From: Occultella glacieicola
GTDB lineage: Bacteria; Actinomycetota; Actinomycetes; Actinomycetales; Beutenbergiaceae
Direction: 5' to 3'
Assembly: GCF_004353825.1 (NCBI RefSeq)
Contig: NZ_SMNA01000006.1
Location: 62,001 to 126,000 of the forward strand
DNA length: 64,000 nucleotides
A program made the translations under genes and the position numbers. This document shows positions 47,939 to 56,262 of the stretch, in pieces. Every line of letters starts with the position of its first letter. Within the stretch, counting starts at the first letter, position 1. The notes under the pieces are model-generated. The model searched no databases. It saw nothing but the letters and a program-made list of their open reading frames with translations, and was not told the origin of the DNA.

Positions 47939-50737
47939 ATGTCCTCACCAGCCGAGCGATACGCGGCTGCCCGTCAGCGGCACCAGGATTCGCGCACCCG
48001 GCTCGGCGCGTTCCGCGCCGGCCTGGCCTTCGACCTCGACGAGTTCCAGATCCAGGCCTGCGAGGCCGTCGAGGCCGGTCGGGGGGTGCTCGTGGCAGCA
48101 CCGACCGGGGCGGGCAAGACCGTGGTCGGCGAGTTCGCCGTCGACCTCGGCCTGAAGACCGGCCGCAAGGCGTTCTACACGACGCCGATCAAGGCCCTGT
48201 CGAACCAGAAATTCACCGACCTGCAGCGCCGGTACGGGCCCGAGCACGTCGGCCTGCTCACCGGGGACACCTCGATCAACGGGGACGCGCCGATCGTGGT
48301 GATGACCACCGAGGTGCTGCGGAACATGCTCTACAGCGACTCGCCGGCGCTGACCGGCCTCGGGTTCGTGGTCATGGACGAGGTGCACTATCTCGCCGAC
48401 CGGTTCCGTGGTCCGGTCTGGGAAGAGGTGATCCTGCACCTGGCCGACGACGTGCAGGTGGTCTCCCTGTCCGCGACGGTCTCGAACGCGGAGGAGTTCG
48501 GGGACTGGCTCACCGAGGTCCGCGGCGACACCGCGGTGGTGGTCTCCGAGGTTCGCCCGGTCCCGTTGTGGCAGCACGTGATGGTGAACAAGACCGTGCT
48601 GGACCTGTACAGCTCGAACGTGGACCCGACCAGGCCCGGGGTGAACCCGCCGATCAACCCGGACCTCGTCGAAGCCATCCGGGCCTCCGAGCGGGGCGGT
48701 CGGCCGGGCGAGCGCACCCGCGGCGCACGCGGCGACCGCCGCGGCGGCAAGGGCCGCTACCACCAACGCGGCCCGCTGGTGCGACCGCCGTCGCGGCCGG
48801 TGATGGTGGACCGGTTGGACCGGGCCGGGCTGCTCCCGGCGATCGTGTTCATCTTCTCCCGGGCGGGTTGTGAGGCCGCGGTCACCCAGGTGTTGCTCAG
48901 CGGCATCTCGCTGACCTCGCCGGCCGAGCGCAAGCAGATCGCCGCGATCGTGGAGGAGCGCTGCGCGAGTCTGCCCGCCGAGGACCTGGACGTCCTGAAC
49001 TACTGGTCCTGGCAGCAGGCGCTGCTGCACGGGGTGGCGGCCCACCACGCCGGGCTGCTCCCGGTGTTCAAGGAGACCGTCGAGGCGCTGTTCGCCGCGG
49101 GTCTCGTCAAGGTCGTGTTCGCCACCGAGACCCTCGCCCTGGGGATCAACATGCCGGCCCGGTCGGTGGTCCTGGAGAAGTTGACCAAGTGGGACGGGCG
49201 CGCCCACGCGGAGGTGACGCCGGGGGAGTACACCCAACTCACCGGCCGCGCCGGGCGACGTGGCATCGACGTGGAGGGACACGCCGTCGTCCTCTACTCC
49301 TCGGGCCTGGACCCGGTGGCTCTCGCTGGTCTGGCGAGCCGGCGCACCTACCCGCTCCGGTCCCGGTTCCGGCCCACCTACAACATGGCCGTGAACCTGA
49401 TCTCGGCGTCCGGGTGGACCCGGACCCGGGAGGTGCTCGAGACCTCGTTCGCGCAGTTCCAGGCGGACCGTGGCGTGGTGGGCCTGGCCCGGCAGGCGCG
49501 AACGCTCTCGGAGGGCCTGGCCGGCTACACCGAGGCGATGACCTGCCACCTCGGTGACTTCGAGGAGTACATGCAGTTGCGTCGGGACATCAAGGCTCGC
49601 GAGAGCGAGTTGTCCCGGTCCCGGTCCCGAGCGCAGCGGGAGGCGGTCAACACCGCGGTGGCGCACCTGCAACGCGGCGATGTGGTGCAGATCCCCACCG
49701 GGCGACGGGCGGGCTACGCCGTCGTCCTCGAGCCACCCGGCCCGCCGGGTCTTGACGGTCCGGCACTGACCCTGCTCACCGGCGACGGCAAGGTCCGCAA
49801 GCTCTCCGGCGCGGACGTGCCCTACGGCACGAGTTCCCTCACCCGGGTCCGGATCCCGAAGGCGTTCAACTCCCGGCGACCCGCGGACCGGCGTGACCTC
49901 ACCTCGTCCATGCGGAACGCGCTCGGTGCACTCGCCGACGACGCGCCGCGCACCCGCCATGGCGAGCGGCCGGCGTCGACCGCCACCACCGACACCGAAC
50001 TCGGCCGCCTCAAGCAGGCGCTTCGCTCACACCCGTGCCACGGCTGCTCCGACCGGGAGAACCATGCGCGGTGGGCCGAGCGGGCGGTGAAGCTCGCCGA
50101 CGAGCACGAGGCCCTGCTGCGACGGATCGAAGGCCGTACCTCCTCGATCGCCCGCGACTTCGAGAAGGTCTGCGAGGTCCTCGGATCGCTGCACTACCTG
50201 GAGGGCACCGGCGAGGACACCACCGTGACCGAGCAGGGGGCCTGGCTCCGGCGCCTGTACGCCGAGAAGGACCTCGTGCTCGCGGAGTGCCTGCGGTCCG
50301 GGTCCTGGGCCGACCTCGACGCCGCAGGCCTCGCGGCCGTGGTCTCCACGGTGCTGTACTCCTCCCGGTCCGACGAGGAACGGCCCGCACCGCGGCTGCC
50401 CGGTGGGCCCGGCGGCACCCTCGCCCGGGCCGTCCAGGGGACCGTGCTGATCTCCCAGGACCTCGAAGAACTCGAGCGGCAGCACGGGCTGCAGGCCGTC
50501 GAGCCGGTCGACCTCGGCCTGGTCCGGTCGATCCACCAGTGGGCGAGCGGCTCCACCCTGGAGGACGTCCTCGACGGCACCGATCTGGCCGCCGGGGACT
50601 TCGTGCGGTGGGCCAAGCAGGTCATCGACCTACTCGACCAGCTCACGCTGGCCGCGCCCACGCCCGCCCTGCGCCGCACCGCCCGAGCCGCGATCGAATC
50701 CGTGCGTCGCGGCATCGTCGCGCACGGCACCGTGTGA
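47939..50737 (+). CDS. helY: Ski2/Mtr4-like DEAD/DEAH-box RNA helicase HelY
   Basis: 932 residues. Walker A APTGAGKT is at residues 54-61 and the DEVH box at 147-150; the helicase C part includes FSRAGCEAAV, GINMPARSVV and the QLTGRAGRRGID motif VI. A basic Gly/Arg insertion (about residues 255-280) lies between the two RecA domains. The C-terminal half matches the DSHCT-type region of Ski2-like helicases. Likely acts in RNA turnover. The ATG at 47939 is chosen over the longer open frame because of the family start and leaderless box. Confidence 0.95.
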   Translation: MSSPAERYAAARQRHQDSRTRLGAFRAGLAFDLDEFQIQACEAVEAGRGVLVAAPTGAGKTVVGEFAVDLGLKTGRKAFYTTPIKALSNQKFTDLQRRYGPEHVGLLTGDTSINGDAPIVVMTTEVLRNMLYSDSPALTGLGFVVMDEVHYLADRFRGPVWEEVILHLADDVQVVSLSATVSNAEEFGDWLTEVRGDTAVVVSEVRPVPLWQHVMVNKTVLDLYSSNVDPTRPGVNPPINPDLVEAIRASERGGRPGERTRGARGDRRGGKGRYHQRGPLVRPPSRPVMVDRLDRAGLLPAIVFIFSRAGCEAAVTQVLLSGISLTSPAERKQIAAIVEERCASLPAEDLDVLNYWSWQQALLHGVAAHHAGLLPVFKETVEALFAAGLVKVVFATETLALGINMPARSVVLEKLTKWDGRAHAEVTPGEYTQLTGRAGRRGIDVEGHAVVLYSSGLDPVALAGLASRRTYPLRSRFRPTYNMAVNLISASGWTRTREVLETSFAQFQADRGVVGLARQARTLSEGLAGYTEAMTCHLGDFEEYMQLRRDIKARESELSRSRSRAQREAVNTAVAHLQRGDVVQIPTGRRAGYAVVLEPPGPPGLDGPALTLLTGDGKVRKLSGADVPYGTSSLTRVRIPKAFNSRRPADRRDLTSSMRNALGALADDAPRTRHGERPASTATTDTELGRLKQALRSHPCHGCSDRENHARWAERAVKLADEHEALLRRIEGRTSSIARDFEKVCEVLGSLHYLEGTGEDTTVTEQGAWLRRLYAEKDLVLAECLRSGSWADLDAAGLAAVVSTVLYSSRSDEERPAPRLPGGPGGTLARAVQGTVLISQDLEELERQHGLQAVEPVDLGLVRSIHQWASGSTLEDVLDGTDLAAGDFVRWAKQVIDLLDQLTLAAPTPALRRTARAAIESVRRGIVAHGTV

Positions 50738-51144
50738 CCGTCCTCCTCGAGCCGGGTCGTCCGGACCGGCCTGGTCACGATGTGAGACGTGCTCGTTCCT
50801 TCTGTCGGATGGCCTAGCGGGCCGCCAGCCGACACACCCCCACGACACGCCGAGCAGCGAGATCTTTTTGTGACCTCAGGGGGTCGCGCTGACCTGCGCG
50901 AACGCCCCTGACCTGCATCGATGCGGTGTTGGCGCGACCCGATCGGACGGGTAAGTTCTCGTGTCACTACCTCGCCGGGGAGGCGGGTGGGCACCGACTA
51001 GGCCCGCGGGTTCACTAGACAACGAGGGGGCAGTTCCCTGCCGTCGCGGACCGAAGGATCCGCGGGCTGGTCGGTGGTAGAGCACGCCGGGTGGCTCGGC
51101 GTCCGGGACCGTTCGGACCGTCAACCGTAGCCCGCTGGGCCACG
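50738..51144. other. Non-coding stretch before lnt with an internal promoter and hairpins
   Basis: 407 bp without a supported gene. A T5 run (50865-50869) may mark the end of the helY transcript. A well-spaced promoter follows at 50929-50957, and two perfect hairpins at 51029-51042 (GGCAG-TTCC-CTGCC) and 51045-51064 (CGCGGA-N8-TCCGCG) lie in the RNA it would make. It could be a small RNA or a long lnt leader. Confidence 0.5.
50929..50957 (+). promoter_or_regulatory. Promoter with good -35/-10 upstream of lnt
   Basis: TTGGCG (50929-50934), 17-bp spacer, TAAGTT (50952-50957). This is a rare case in this window where both boxes and the spacing fit a housekeeping sigma factor. The RNA would start near 50964, about 190 nt before lnt. 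Confidence 0.55.
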
Positions 51145-51150
51145 TATCCT
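51145..51150 (+). promoter_or_regulatory. -10 box of lnt, leaderless
   Basis: TATCCT, 6 nt before the GTG at 51157. Confidence 0.55.
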
Positions 51151-51156
51151 GCAACG

Positions 51157-52857
51157 GTGTCCCCGTTCACACCGCCCCGATGGCTCACGCTGCTCCTCGC
51201 CGTCGTCGGCGGCCTGGTCACCGACACGGCTTTCCCGCAGCGCTCGTGGTGGCCGATGGCGTTCGTCGGGATCGCGCTCCTGATCATCGCACTGGGTCGG
51301 GACAGCGCCCGGTGGGCCTGGCTGGTCGGCTTCGTCTGGGGTCTGGCGTTCTTCCTGCCGCATATCTGGTGGGCCAACGAAGCGGTCGGAGTGATCCCCT
51401 GGGTGGCACTGTCCGTGGCCGAGGCAGCGATCGCCGGAATCGCCTGCGCCACTTGGATCTGGGTCCGCCGGATCGACTGGGTGGAGCGGCACCGGTTCGC
51501 GCAGCCGGTCGCGTTCGCGATCATCTGGGTGACCCTGGAGCAACTGCGTCAGGTGTGGCCGTTCGGTGGGTTCCCGTGGGGTCGGCTGGCCTTCTCGCAG
51601 ACGGATGGGCCGTTGCTCGCGCTCGCCTCGGTCGCCGGAGCACCCCTCGTCTCGGCCGCCGTCGTGATCGTCGGGTTCCTGCTCGCCGAGACCGTCCTCG
51701 GGCTGCGCCGGGTGCGGATCCTGACGGCCTCGACGGCGGCCCTCGCCGGTGCGGCGATCGTCGCCGCCACGGGGTTGATCCCGCTGCCCACGCAGGCCGA
51801 GAGTGGCGAACTGAACATCGGGGCGGTCCAGGGGAACGTGTCCGAACCGGGGCTGGGTGCGTTCAACAACGCACGCGAGGTGCTGAACAACCATGCGGCG
51901 GGAACCGAGGAACTGGCGCAGTCCCGTCCCGAGGGTTGGTTCGACCTGGTGGTGTGGCCGGAGAACTCCTCGGACATCAATCCCCGGGTGGACGAGGACG
52001 CGGCCGACGTGATCGACGGCGCCGTCGACGCCGTCCAGGCCCCGCTGCTGTTCGGCACCGACTCCTACACCGAGGTCGCCCGGTACAACGACATGGTGCT
52101 GTGGATGCCCGACGATGGGCCGGTGTTCTCCTACTCCAAGCAGATCCCCGCGGCGTTCGCCGAGTACATCCCGCTGCGCTCGATCGCCCGGGTCTTCTCC
52201 TCCGCCGTGGACCTGGTCCGCACGGACATGGCCCCGGGCACCGAGATCGCGCTCGTGCCGGTCCCGGTGGCCCGGCTGGACCGGATCGTCCCCGTCGGCC
52301 CGATCATCTGCTTCGAGGTCGCCTACGACGCGCTGATCCGCGAGTCCGCCCTTGGTGGTGCCGAGGTGCTCGTCGTACCCACGAACAACGCCTCGTTCGG
52401 ATACACCCAGGAGTCCACGCAGCAGTTCGCGATGTCCCGGTTGCGCGCGGTCGAGCACGGCCGCGCGACGATCCAGATCTCGACGGTCGGCGTCAGCGGC
52501 GTCATCGGACCGGACGGCACGGTCTGGGAGGACACCGCCTTGTTCACGCCGGACCACCTGTCCGCGACCGTCCCACTGCGCACGACCCTCACGATCGCGG
52601 ACCGCCTCGGCGACTGGCCGATCATCGCGGCGACCGCGCTGACCGTACTCGGTCTGCTGGCCGGGATCGTCGCGACGATCCGGCGCCGCCGCGAGGGGCG
52701 GCCCGACGGTCTTGCGACGGGCGTCTCCGCGGGAGCGGCGCCCACCGAGCCGGAGCCCGCCACGGGGGGCCACCGAACACGCGAGACCTCCGCGGAGGCT
52801 GCGGACGCGCTGCCCGCCGCGACCGAGGCTGCCACGCCCGCGAACGAGCGCGCGTGA
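51157..52857 (+). CDS. lnt: Apolipoprotein N-acyltransferase
   Basis: 566 residues. An N-terminal membrane part of about 6 helices, then a nitrilase-fold catalytic domain facing outward, then a last helix near residue 490 and a polar tail. The nitrilase triad can be read as Glu269 (WPENSS), Lys328 (YSKQIPAAFAEY) and Cys385 (PIICFEVAYD). It adds the third acyl chain to lipoproteins such as the RibY-like protein. GTG 51157 is preferred to the GTG at 51091 because of the leaderless box. Coupled to ppm by a 4-bp overlap. Confidence 0.95.
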   Translation: MSPFTPPRWLTLLLAVVGGLVTDTAFPQRSWWPMAFVGIALLIIALGRDSARWAWLVGFVWGLAFFLPHIWWANEAVGVIPWVALSVAEAAIAGIACATWIWVRRIDWVERHRFAQPVAFAIIWVTLEQLRQVWPFGGFPWGRLAFSQTDGPLLALASVAGAPLVSAAVVIVGFLLAETVLGLRRVRILTASTAALAGAAIVAATGLIPLPTQAESGELNIGAVQGNVSEPGLGAFNNAREVLNNHAAGTEELAQSRPEGWFDLVVWPENSSDINPRVDEDAADVIDGAVDAVQAPLLFGTDSYTEVARYNDMVLWMPDDGPVFSYSKQIPAAFAEYIPLRSIARVFSSAVDLVRTDMAPGTEIALVPVPVARLDRIVPVGPIICFEVAYDALIRESALGGAEVLVVPTNNASFGYTQESTQQFAMSRLRAVEHGRATIQISTVGVSGVIGPDGTVWEDTALFTPDHLSATVPLRTTLTIADRLGDWPIIAATALTVLGLLAGIVATIRRRREGRPDGLATGVSAGAAPTEPEPATGGHRTRETSAEAADALPAATEAATPANERA

Positions 52858-53666
52858 GCACTGCCGAACCGGGCGGTGCCCGAGCGTCCGCGGGCGAGGG
52901 GTCGGAACGTCCCGGGACCATCCTGGTGATCGTCCCGACCTACAACGAGCGCGCAGCCCTGCCGGGCACGCTGGCCCGGCTCCGGGCCGCCGTGCCGTCC
53001 GCCGACGTCCTCGTGGTCGACGACGGCAGCCCGGATGGTACGGGGGAGTGGGTCGACGAGGTGGCCGCCTCGGACCCGCAGGTGCATGTTCTGCACCGGA
53101 CGTCCAAGGAGGGGCTCGGGCGGGCCTACATCGCGGGCTTCCGGTGGGGACTGGCGCGCGGGTACGAGCTGCTCGTGGAGATGGACGCTGATTCCTCGCA
53201 CCGGCCCGAGGACCTACCCCGGCTGCTCGACGCGGCGTGCCCCGGGGTGGACCTGGTCATCGGATCCCGGTGGGTGCCGGGCGGCCGGACCGAGAACTGG
53301 CCGCTGTCACGGTCCCTGCTCAGCCGCGGCGCGAACACCTACGCGAATCTCGCGATCGGGCTGCGGGTGAAGGACGCGACGGCGGGGTTCCGGGTCTACC
53401 GGGCGGACACGCTCCGGGCGATCGAGCTAGAGGACGTCAATTCCGCCGGATACTGCTTCCAGATCGACATGACCTGGCGGGTCCGACGCGCCGGCGGCAC
53501 CATCGTGGAGGTGCCGATCACGTTCGTGGAGCGCGTCGAGGGGGAGTCGAAGATGAGCCGCGACATCGTTGTGGAGGCCCTCTGGCGCGTCACTGCCTGG
53601 GGCGCGCAGGCGCGCTCCAGGCAGTTCGGCGGTCGTGTCTCTCAGGCGCTACGCCGGCGGGCCTGA
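52854..53666 (+). CDS. ppm1: Polyprenol monophosphomannose synthase (GT2)
   Basis: 270 residues. Family 2 glycosyltransferase: VIVPTYNERAALPGTL, VVDDGSPDGTGEW and the metal-binding EMDADSSHRPEDLP are all visible. It transfers mannose from GDP-Man to polyprenyl phosphate, the donor for outer-face mannosylation of lipoglycans and proteins. In M. tuberculosis the Lnt and Ppm1 activities are one fused protein; here they are two coupled genes. There are no C-terminal membrane helices, so it probably docks on Lnt. The 3' end overlaps rbpA by 25 bp, tail to tail. Confidence 0.94.
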   Translation: MSTAEPGGARASAGEGSERPGTILVIVPTYNERAALPGTLARLRAAVPSADVLVVDDGSPDGTGEWVDEVAASDPQVHVLHRTSKEGLGRAYIAGFRWGLARGYELLVEMDADSSHRPEDLPRLLDAACPGVDLVIGSRWVPGGRTENWPLSRSLLSRGANTYANLAIGLRVKDATAGFRVYRADTLRAIELEDVNSAGYCFQIDMTWRVRRAGGTIVEVPITFVERVEGESKMSRDIVVEALWRVTAWGAQARSRQFGGRVSQALRRRA

Positions 53667-53989
53667 CCACTGCGGAGCAGCGCCAGCCGTTCGTCGAGGA
53701 GCACCTCGAGCTCCTTGATGGTGCGGCGCTCCAGGAGCATGTCCCAGTGAGTACGAACGTGCTTCGTGGGCTTGGCCTCCGGGCGAGTGGCGTCGCGCAG
53801 GAGGGCCTCGCCGCCGCCGGGGGCCTCCCAGACCGGGGGGATCTCGGCTTCCGCGGCGAACGGAATCACGATGACCCGGCCATCCGGGCAGTCGTAGATC
53901 GCTTGGACCCGGGGGGCCAGCTCGACGCCCTCGTCCGTCTCCATGCTGTTCGCGCCGATCTTCATGCCGCGCAGTGCTCGGTCAGCCAT
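53642..53989 (-). CDS. rbpA: RNA polymerase-binding protein RbpA
   Basis: 115 residues. An N-terminal tail and core (MADRALRGMKIGANSMETDEGVELAPR split here at Met16) with YDCPDGRVIVIPFAAEAEIPP, a basic linker (THWDMLLERR) and the sigma-interacting helix RTIKELEVLLDERL. It binds group 1 and 2 sigma factors and stabilises the open complex. The start ATG at 53989 has GGAGGAG 4 nt upstream. A SigR-like promoter lies about 40-65 bp upstream. The lnt-ppm/rbpA neighbourhood also matches M. tuberculosis. Confidence 0.96.
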   Translation of the reverse strand: MADRALRGMKIGANSMETDEGVELAPRVQAIYDCPDGRVIVIPFAAEAEIPPVWEAPGGGEALLRDATRPEAKPTKHVRTHWDMLLERRTIKELEVLLDERLALLRSGQARRRSA

Positions 53990-54029
53990 CGCACTCCTCC
54001 TTGTGTCAGTGGTGCGTTCCAATTGGTCC

Positions 54030-54055
54030 AACGGCCGAGGCGTCGGCGCTGTTCC
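54030..54055 (-). promoter_or_regulatory. SigR/SigH-type promoter of rbpA
   Basis: On the minus strand GGAAC (54055-54051), exactly 18 nt, then GTT (54032-54030). This matches the GGAAT-N18-GTT consensus of the actinobacterial thiol-stress sigma factor, which is known to transcribe rbpA in Streptomyces. It would give a leader of about 35 nt. Confidence 0.65.
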
Positions 54056-54103
54056 GGCCCGGGGTGAAGGTGATGTGAAGTTCGCGCAGGGAGAACGTGG
54101 CCG

Positions 54104-54130
54104 GATCCCGGGGTCTCGCATCCCGGGATC
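54104..54130. repeat. Perfect inverted repeat between rbpA and the aldo/keto reductase
   Basis: GATCCCGGG (54104-54112) and CCCGGGATC (54122-54130), 9-bp arms, 9-nt loop. It lies between the two divergent promoters and could be an operator or a barrier hairpin. Confidence 0.55.
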
Positions 54131-54166
54131 GGCTCCCGCGTGATATCAGGGGAATCCGACCTCGCA

Positions 54167-54172
54167 TAGGCT
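54167..54172 (+). promoter_or_regulatory. -10 box of the aldo/keto reductase gene
   Basis: TAGGCT, 8 nt before the GTG at 54181; likely leaderless or nearly so. Confidence 0.5.
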
Positions 54173-54180
54173 CTGACGAC

Positions 54181-55137
54181 GTGAGCACACACTCGATGGA
54201 ATACCGGCAACTCGGCGCTTCTGGTCTCACGGTCTCAGCAGTGGGCCTGGGCTGCAACTCGTTCGGACGGAACACCGCCGCCGGTGAGGTCCCCGGACTC
54301 GTGTCCGCGGCGCTGGACGCGGGCGTCACCCTGTTCGACACGGCCGACACCTACGGGGCCGTACCCGGGCTCAGCGAGGAACTCCTCGGCGCGGCGCTCG
54401 GCGGCCACCGGGACGATGTTGTCGTGGCCTCCAAGTTCGGCATGGACACCCGCGGCCTGAACGGGCCCGACTGGGGCGTGCGAGGCTCACGTCGCTACAT
54501 CCGGCGAGCGGTGGAAGGCTCCTTGCGCCGTCTCGGCACCGACCACCTCGACCTCTACCAGATGCACAAGCCGGACCCGCATACCCCGATCGAGGAGACC
54601 CTCGGGGCCCTGCACGAGCTGGTCGTCGAGGGCAAGGTCCGCTACGTGGGTTCCTCCAACTTCGCCGGCTGGCAGGTCGTCGACGCGGACTGGACGGCCC
54701 GGACCGCCGGGTATACCCCGTTCATCTCGGCGCAGAACGAGTACTCCCTGCTGAACCGCCGCCTCGAGGCGGAGGTGGTGCCCGCCGTGGAGCAGGTCGG
54801 CGCCGGCATCCTGCCGTTCTTCCCGCTCGCGTCCGGCCTGCTGACCGGCAAGTACGCACGGAACGCCCCGGCACCCGAGGGCACCCGCCTCGCGACGCGT
54901 CCGGAACGGTTGGAGCGGGCGGACTTCGACGCCATCGAGGCGCTGCAGACGTTCGCGCGGGCCCGGGACCTGACCCTGGTGCAGGTCGCGATCGGGTGGC
55001 TCGCGGCGCAGCCCGCGGTCGGTTCGGTGATCTCCGGGGCCTCGCGCCCCGAGCAGGTCCGCACGAACGCCGCGGCGCTCTGGGACCCTTCGGCCGAGGA
55101 TCTGGTCGAACTGGACGAGATCACCTCGCCCGCCTGA
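54181..55137 (+). CDS. Aldo/keto reductase
   Basis: 318 residues, TIM barrel, NADPH-dependent. The catalytic tetrad reads Asp53 and Tyr58 (LFDTADTYG), Lys85 (VVASKFG) and His129 (YQMHKPD). VGSSNFAGWQ and the C-terminal SGASRPEQVRTNA NADP-binding loop are typical. GTG start from the leaderless box; ATG at 54196 is possible. Substrate unknown; the sequence type is close to general stress/detoxification AKRs. Confidence 0.94.
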   Translation: MSTHSMEYRQLGASGLTVSAVGLGCNSFGRNTAAGEVPGLVSAALDAGVTLFDTADTYGAVPGLSEELLGAALGGHRDDVVVASKFGMDTRGLNGPDWGVRGSRRYIRRAVEGSLRRLGTDHLDLYQMHKPDPHTPIEETLGALHELVVEGKVRYVGSSNFAGWQVVDADWTARTAGYTPFISAQNEYSLLNRRLEAEVVPAVEQVGAGILPFFPLASGLLTGKYARNAPAPEGTRLATRPERLERADFDAIEALQTFARARDLTLVQVAIGWLAAQPAVGSVISGASRPEQVRTNAAALWDPSAEDLVELDEITSPA

Positions 55138-55141
55138 GCGA

Positions 55142-55178
55142 CCGCCGCGGGAGCCGGCCGGGCCGTTCGTACCGGCGG
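55142..55178. terminator. Possible hairpin between convergent genes
   Basis: CCGCCG (55142-55147) and CGGCGG (55173-55178) with GC-rich sequence between them, 4 bp after the aldo/keto reductase stop and before the DUF6510 stop. Weak evidence. Confidence 0.3.
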
Positions 55179-55183
55179 CGGGT

Positions 55184-55456
55184 TCAGCCCCGGCGCATCT
55201 CGATCGCGGTCAGCCCGCGCATGCTCAGCCAGGCGCGATCGGGGGACTGGACGAGCACGGCCAGCACCTCGCCGCAGCTGGCGCAGCGCACCACGCTGCC
55301 CGCACCGCTGCGATAGACCATCGCACGGGCGACCTCGGCGACCGCGCCGCAGCCGGCGCAGCGTCCGCTGGCCTCGGTCACGTCGATTCCGAGCAGTTCG
55401 GCGAACGGACCGGCGAGGGCGTTCCCGTCGAGGTGGGGCGGGGCTGCATTCGGCAT
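55184..55456 (-). CDS. DUF6510-like small zinc-ribbon protein
   Basis: 90 residues with two CxxC knuckles, CAGC and CASC, about 23 residues apart, which suggest a zinc ribbon or rubredoxin-like metal site. The ATG overlaps the stop of the FAD reductase gene, so it is translationally coupled. The family name is from memory of this gene trio. In context it could be an electron carrier or a metal-binding assembly factor for the oxidoreductase pair. Confidence 0.8.
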   Translation of the reverse strand: MPNAAPPHLDGNALAGPFAELLGIDVTEASGRCAGCGAVAEVARAMVYRSGAGSVVRCASCGEVLAVLVQSPDRAWLSMRGLTAIEMRRG

Positions 55457-56262
55457 CAGGTGCCTCCGAATCGTTCGGTGCGGATGTCCTGGGCGCGGTG
55501 GCCCAGTTCGAGGAGCCAGGATGCGACGGCTTCGACGAACCCGGTGGAACCGCAGACGAACACCCGCGGCGCCGCACCGGCGGGCAGGACCGTGGCCTCG
55601 AGACGCTCGCGGGTGATGCGGCCCACCGGCCGTGGATCGCCGTCAGGTGCTCGCCGCGTGTAGACGAGGTCGACGCGCAGTGCACCCGGCTGTTCCGGGT
55701 CGCCGGTCGCCAGCGCCGCCAGTTCGTCGGCGAAAAACAGGTCGCTGGGCGAGCGCACCGAGTACAGCAGCCGGAACGGGGTGGCATCGCGTGCGGCGGC
55801 GTGGGCGGAGGCCATCGCGAACAGGGGCACAACCCCGGATCCGCCGCCGACCAGTTGCACCGGTCGCGGCGCTGCGGAGGGATCCGGGTCACGCCGGTGG
55901 CCGGGACTCGGAGCCCCGGCCGTGATCGGGTCCGGTCGCCACACGAAGAACCCGCCCAGCGGCCCGTGCACCTCGACGCGGTCGCCGACGCGCAACTCGT
56001 CCACCAGGAAGGGCGAGACCTCGCCGTCCGGCACCCGGTCGACCGCCAGCACGACGCGCGTCGACCCCCCGGACGACGCGATCGAGTATGAGCGGGTGGC
56101 GGTGTACCCGTCGGGCGCGGTGAGGCGCACGTCGAGGTGCTGGCCCGCCTCGTTGCCCGGCCAGCCGGCCACGTCGAGATCGATGCGGGCGGAGCCCGGC
56201 GTCTCGGGGCGGGTGCTGACGACAGTCGCGACGTGCCACGCGCTGCGCGGCCGTGCGATCAC
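55456..56262 (-). CDS. FAD-binding ferredoxin/flavodoxin-type oxidoreductase
   Basis: 268 residues. FAD-binding motif RSYS (residues 57-60), the NAD(P) motif GGGSGVVPLFAM, and CGSTGFVEA near the end; the protein finishes in TERFGGT. There is no fused 2Fe-2S domain. The GTG at 56262 overlaps the stop of the molybdoenzyme gene and has GGAGGAG 8 nt upstream. It likely passes NAD(P)H electrons to, or takes them from, the neighbouring sulfite-oxidase-like protein. Confidence 0.9.
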   Translation of the reverse strand: MIARPRSAWHVATVVSTRPETPGSARIDLDVAGWPGNEAGQHLDVRLTAPDGYTATRSYSIASSGGSTRVVLAVDRVPDGEVSPFLVDELRVGDRVEVHGPLGGFFVWRPDPITAGAPSPGHRRDPDPSAAPRPVQLVGGGSGVVPLFAMASAHAAARDATPFRLLYSVRSPSDLFFADELAALATGDPEQPGALRVDLVYTRRAPDGDPRPVGRITRERLEATVLPAGAAPRVFVCGSTGFVEAVASWLLELGHRAQDIRTERFGGT

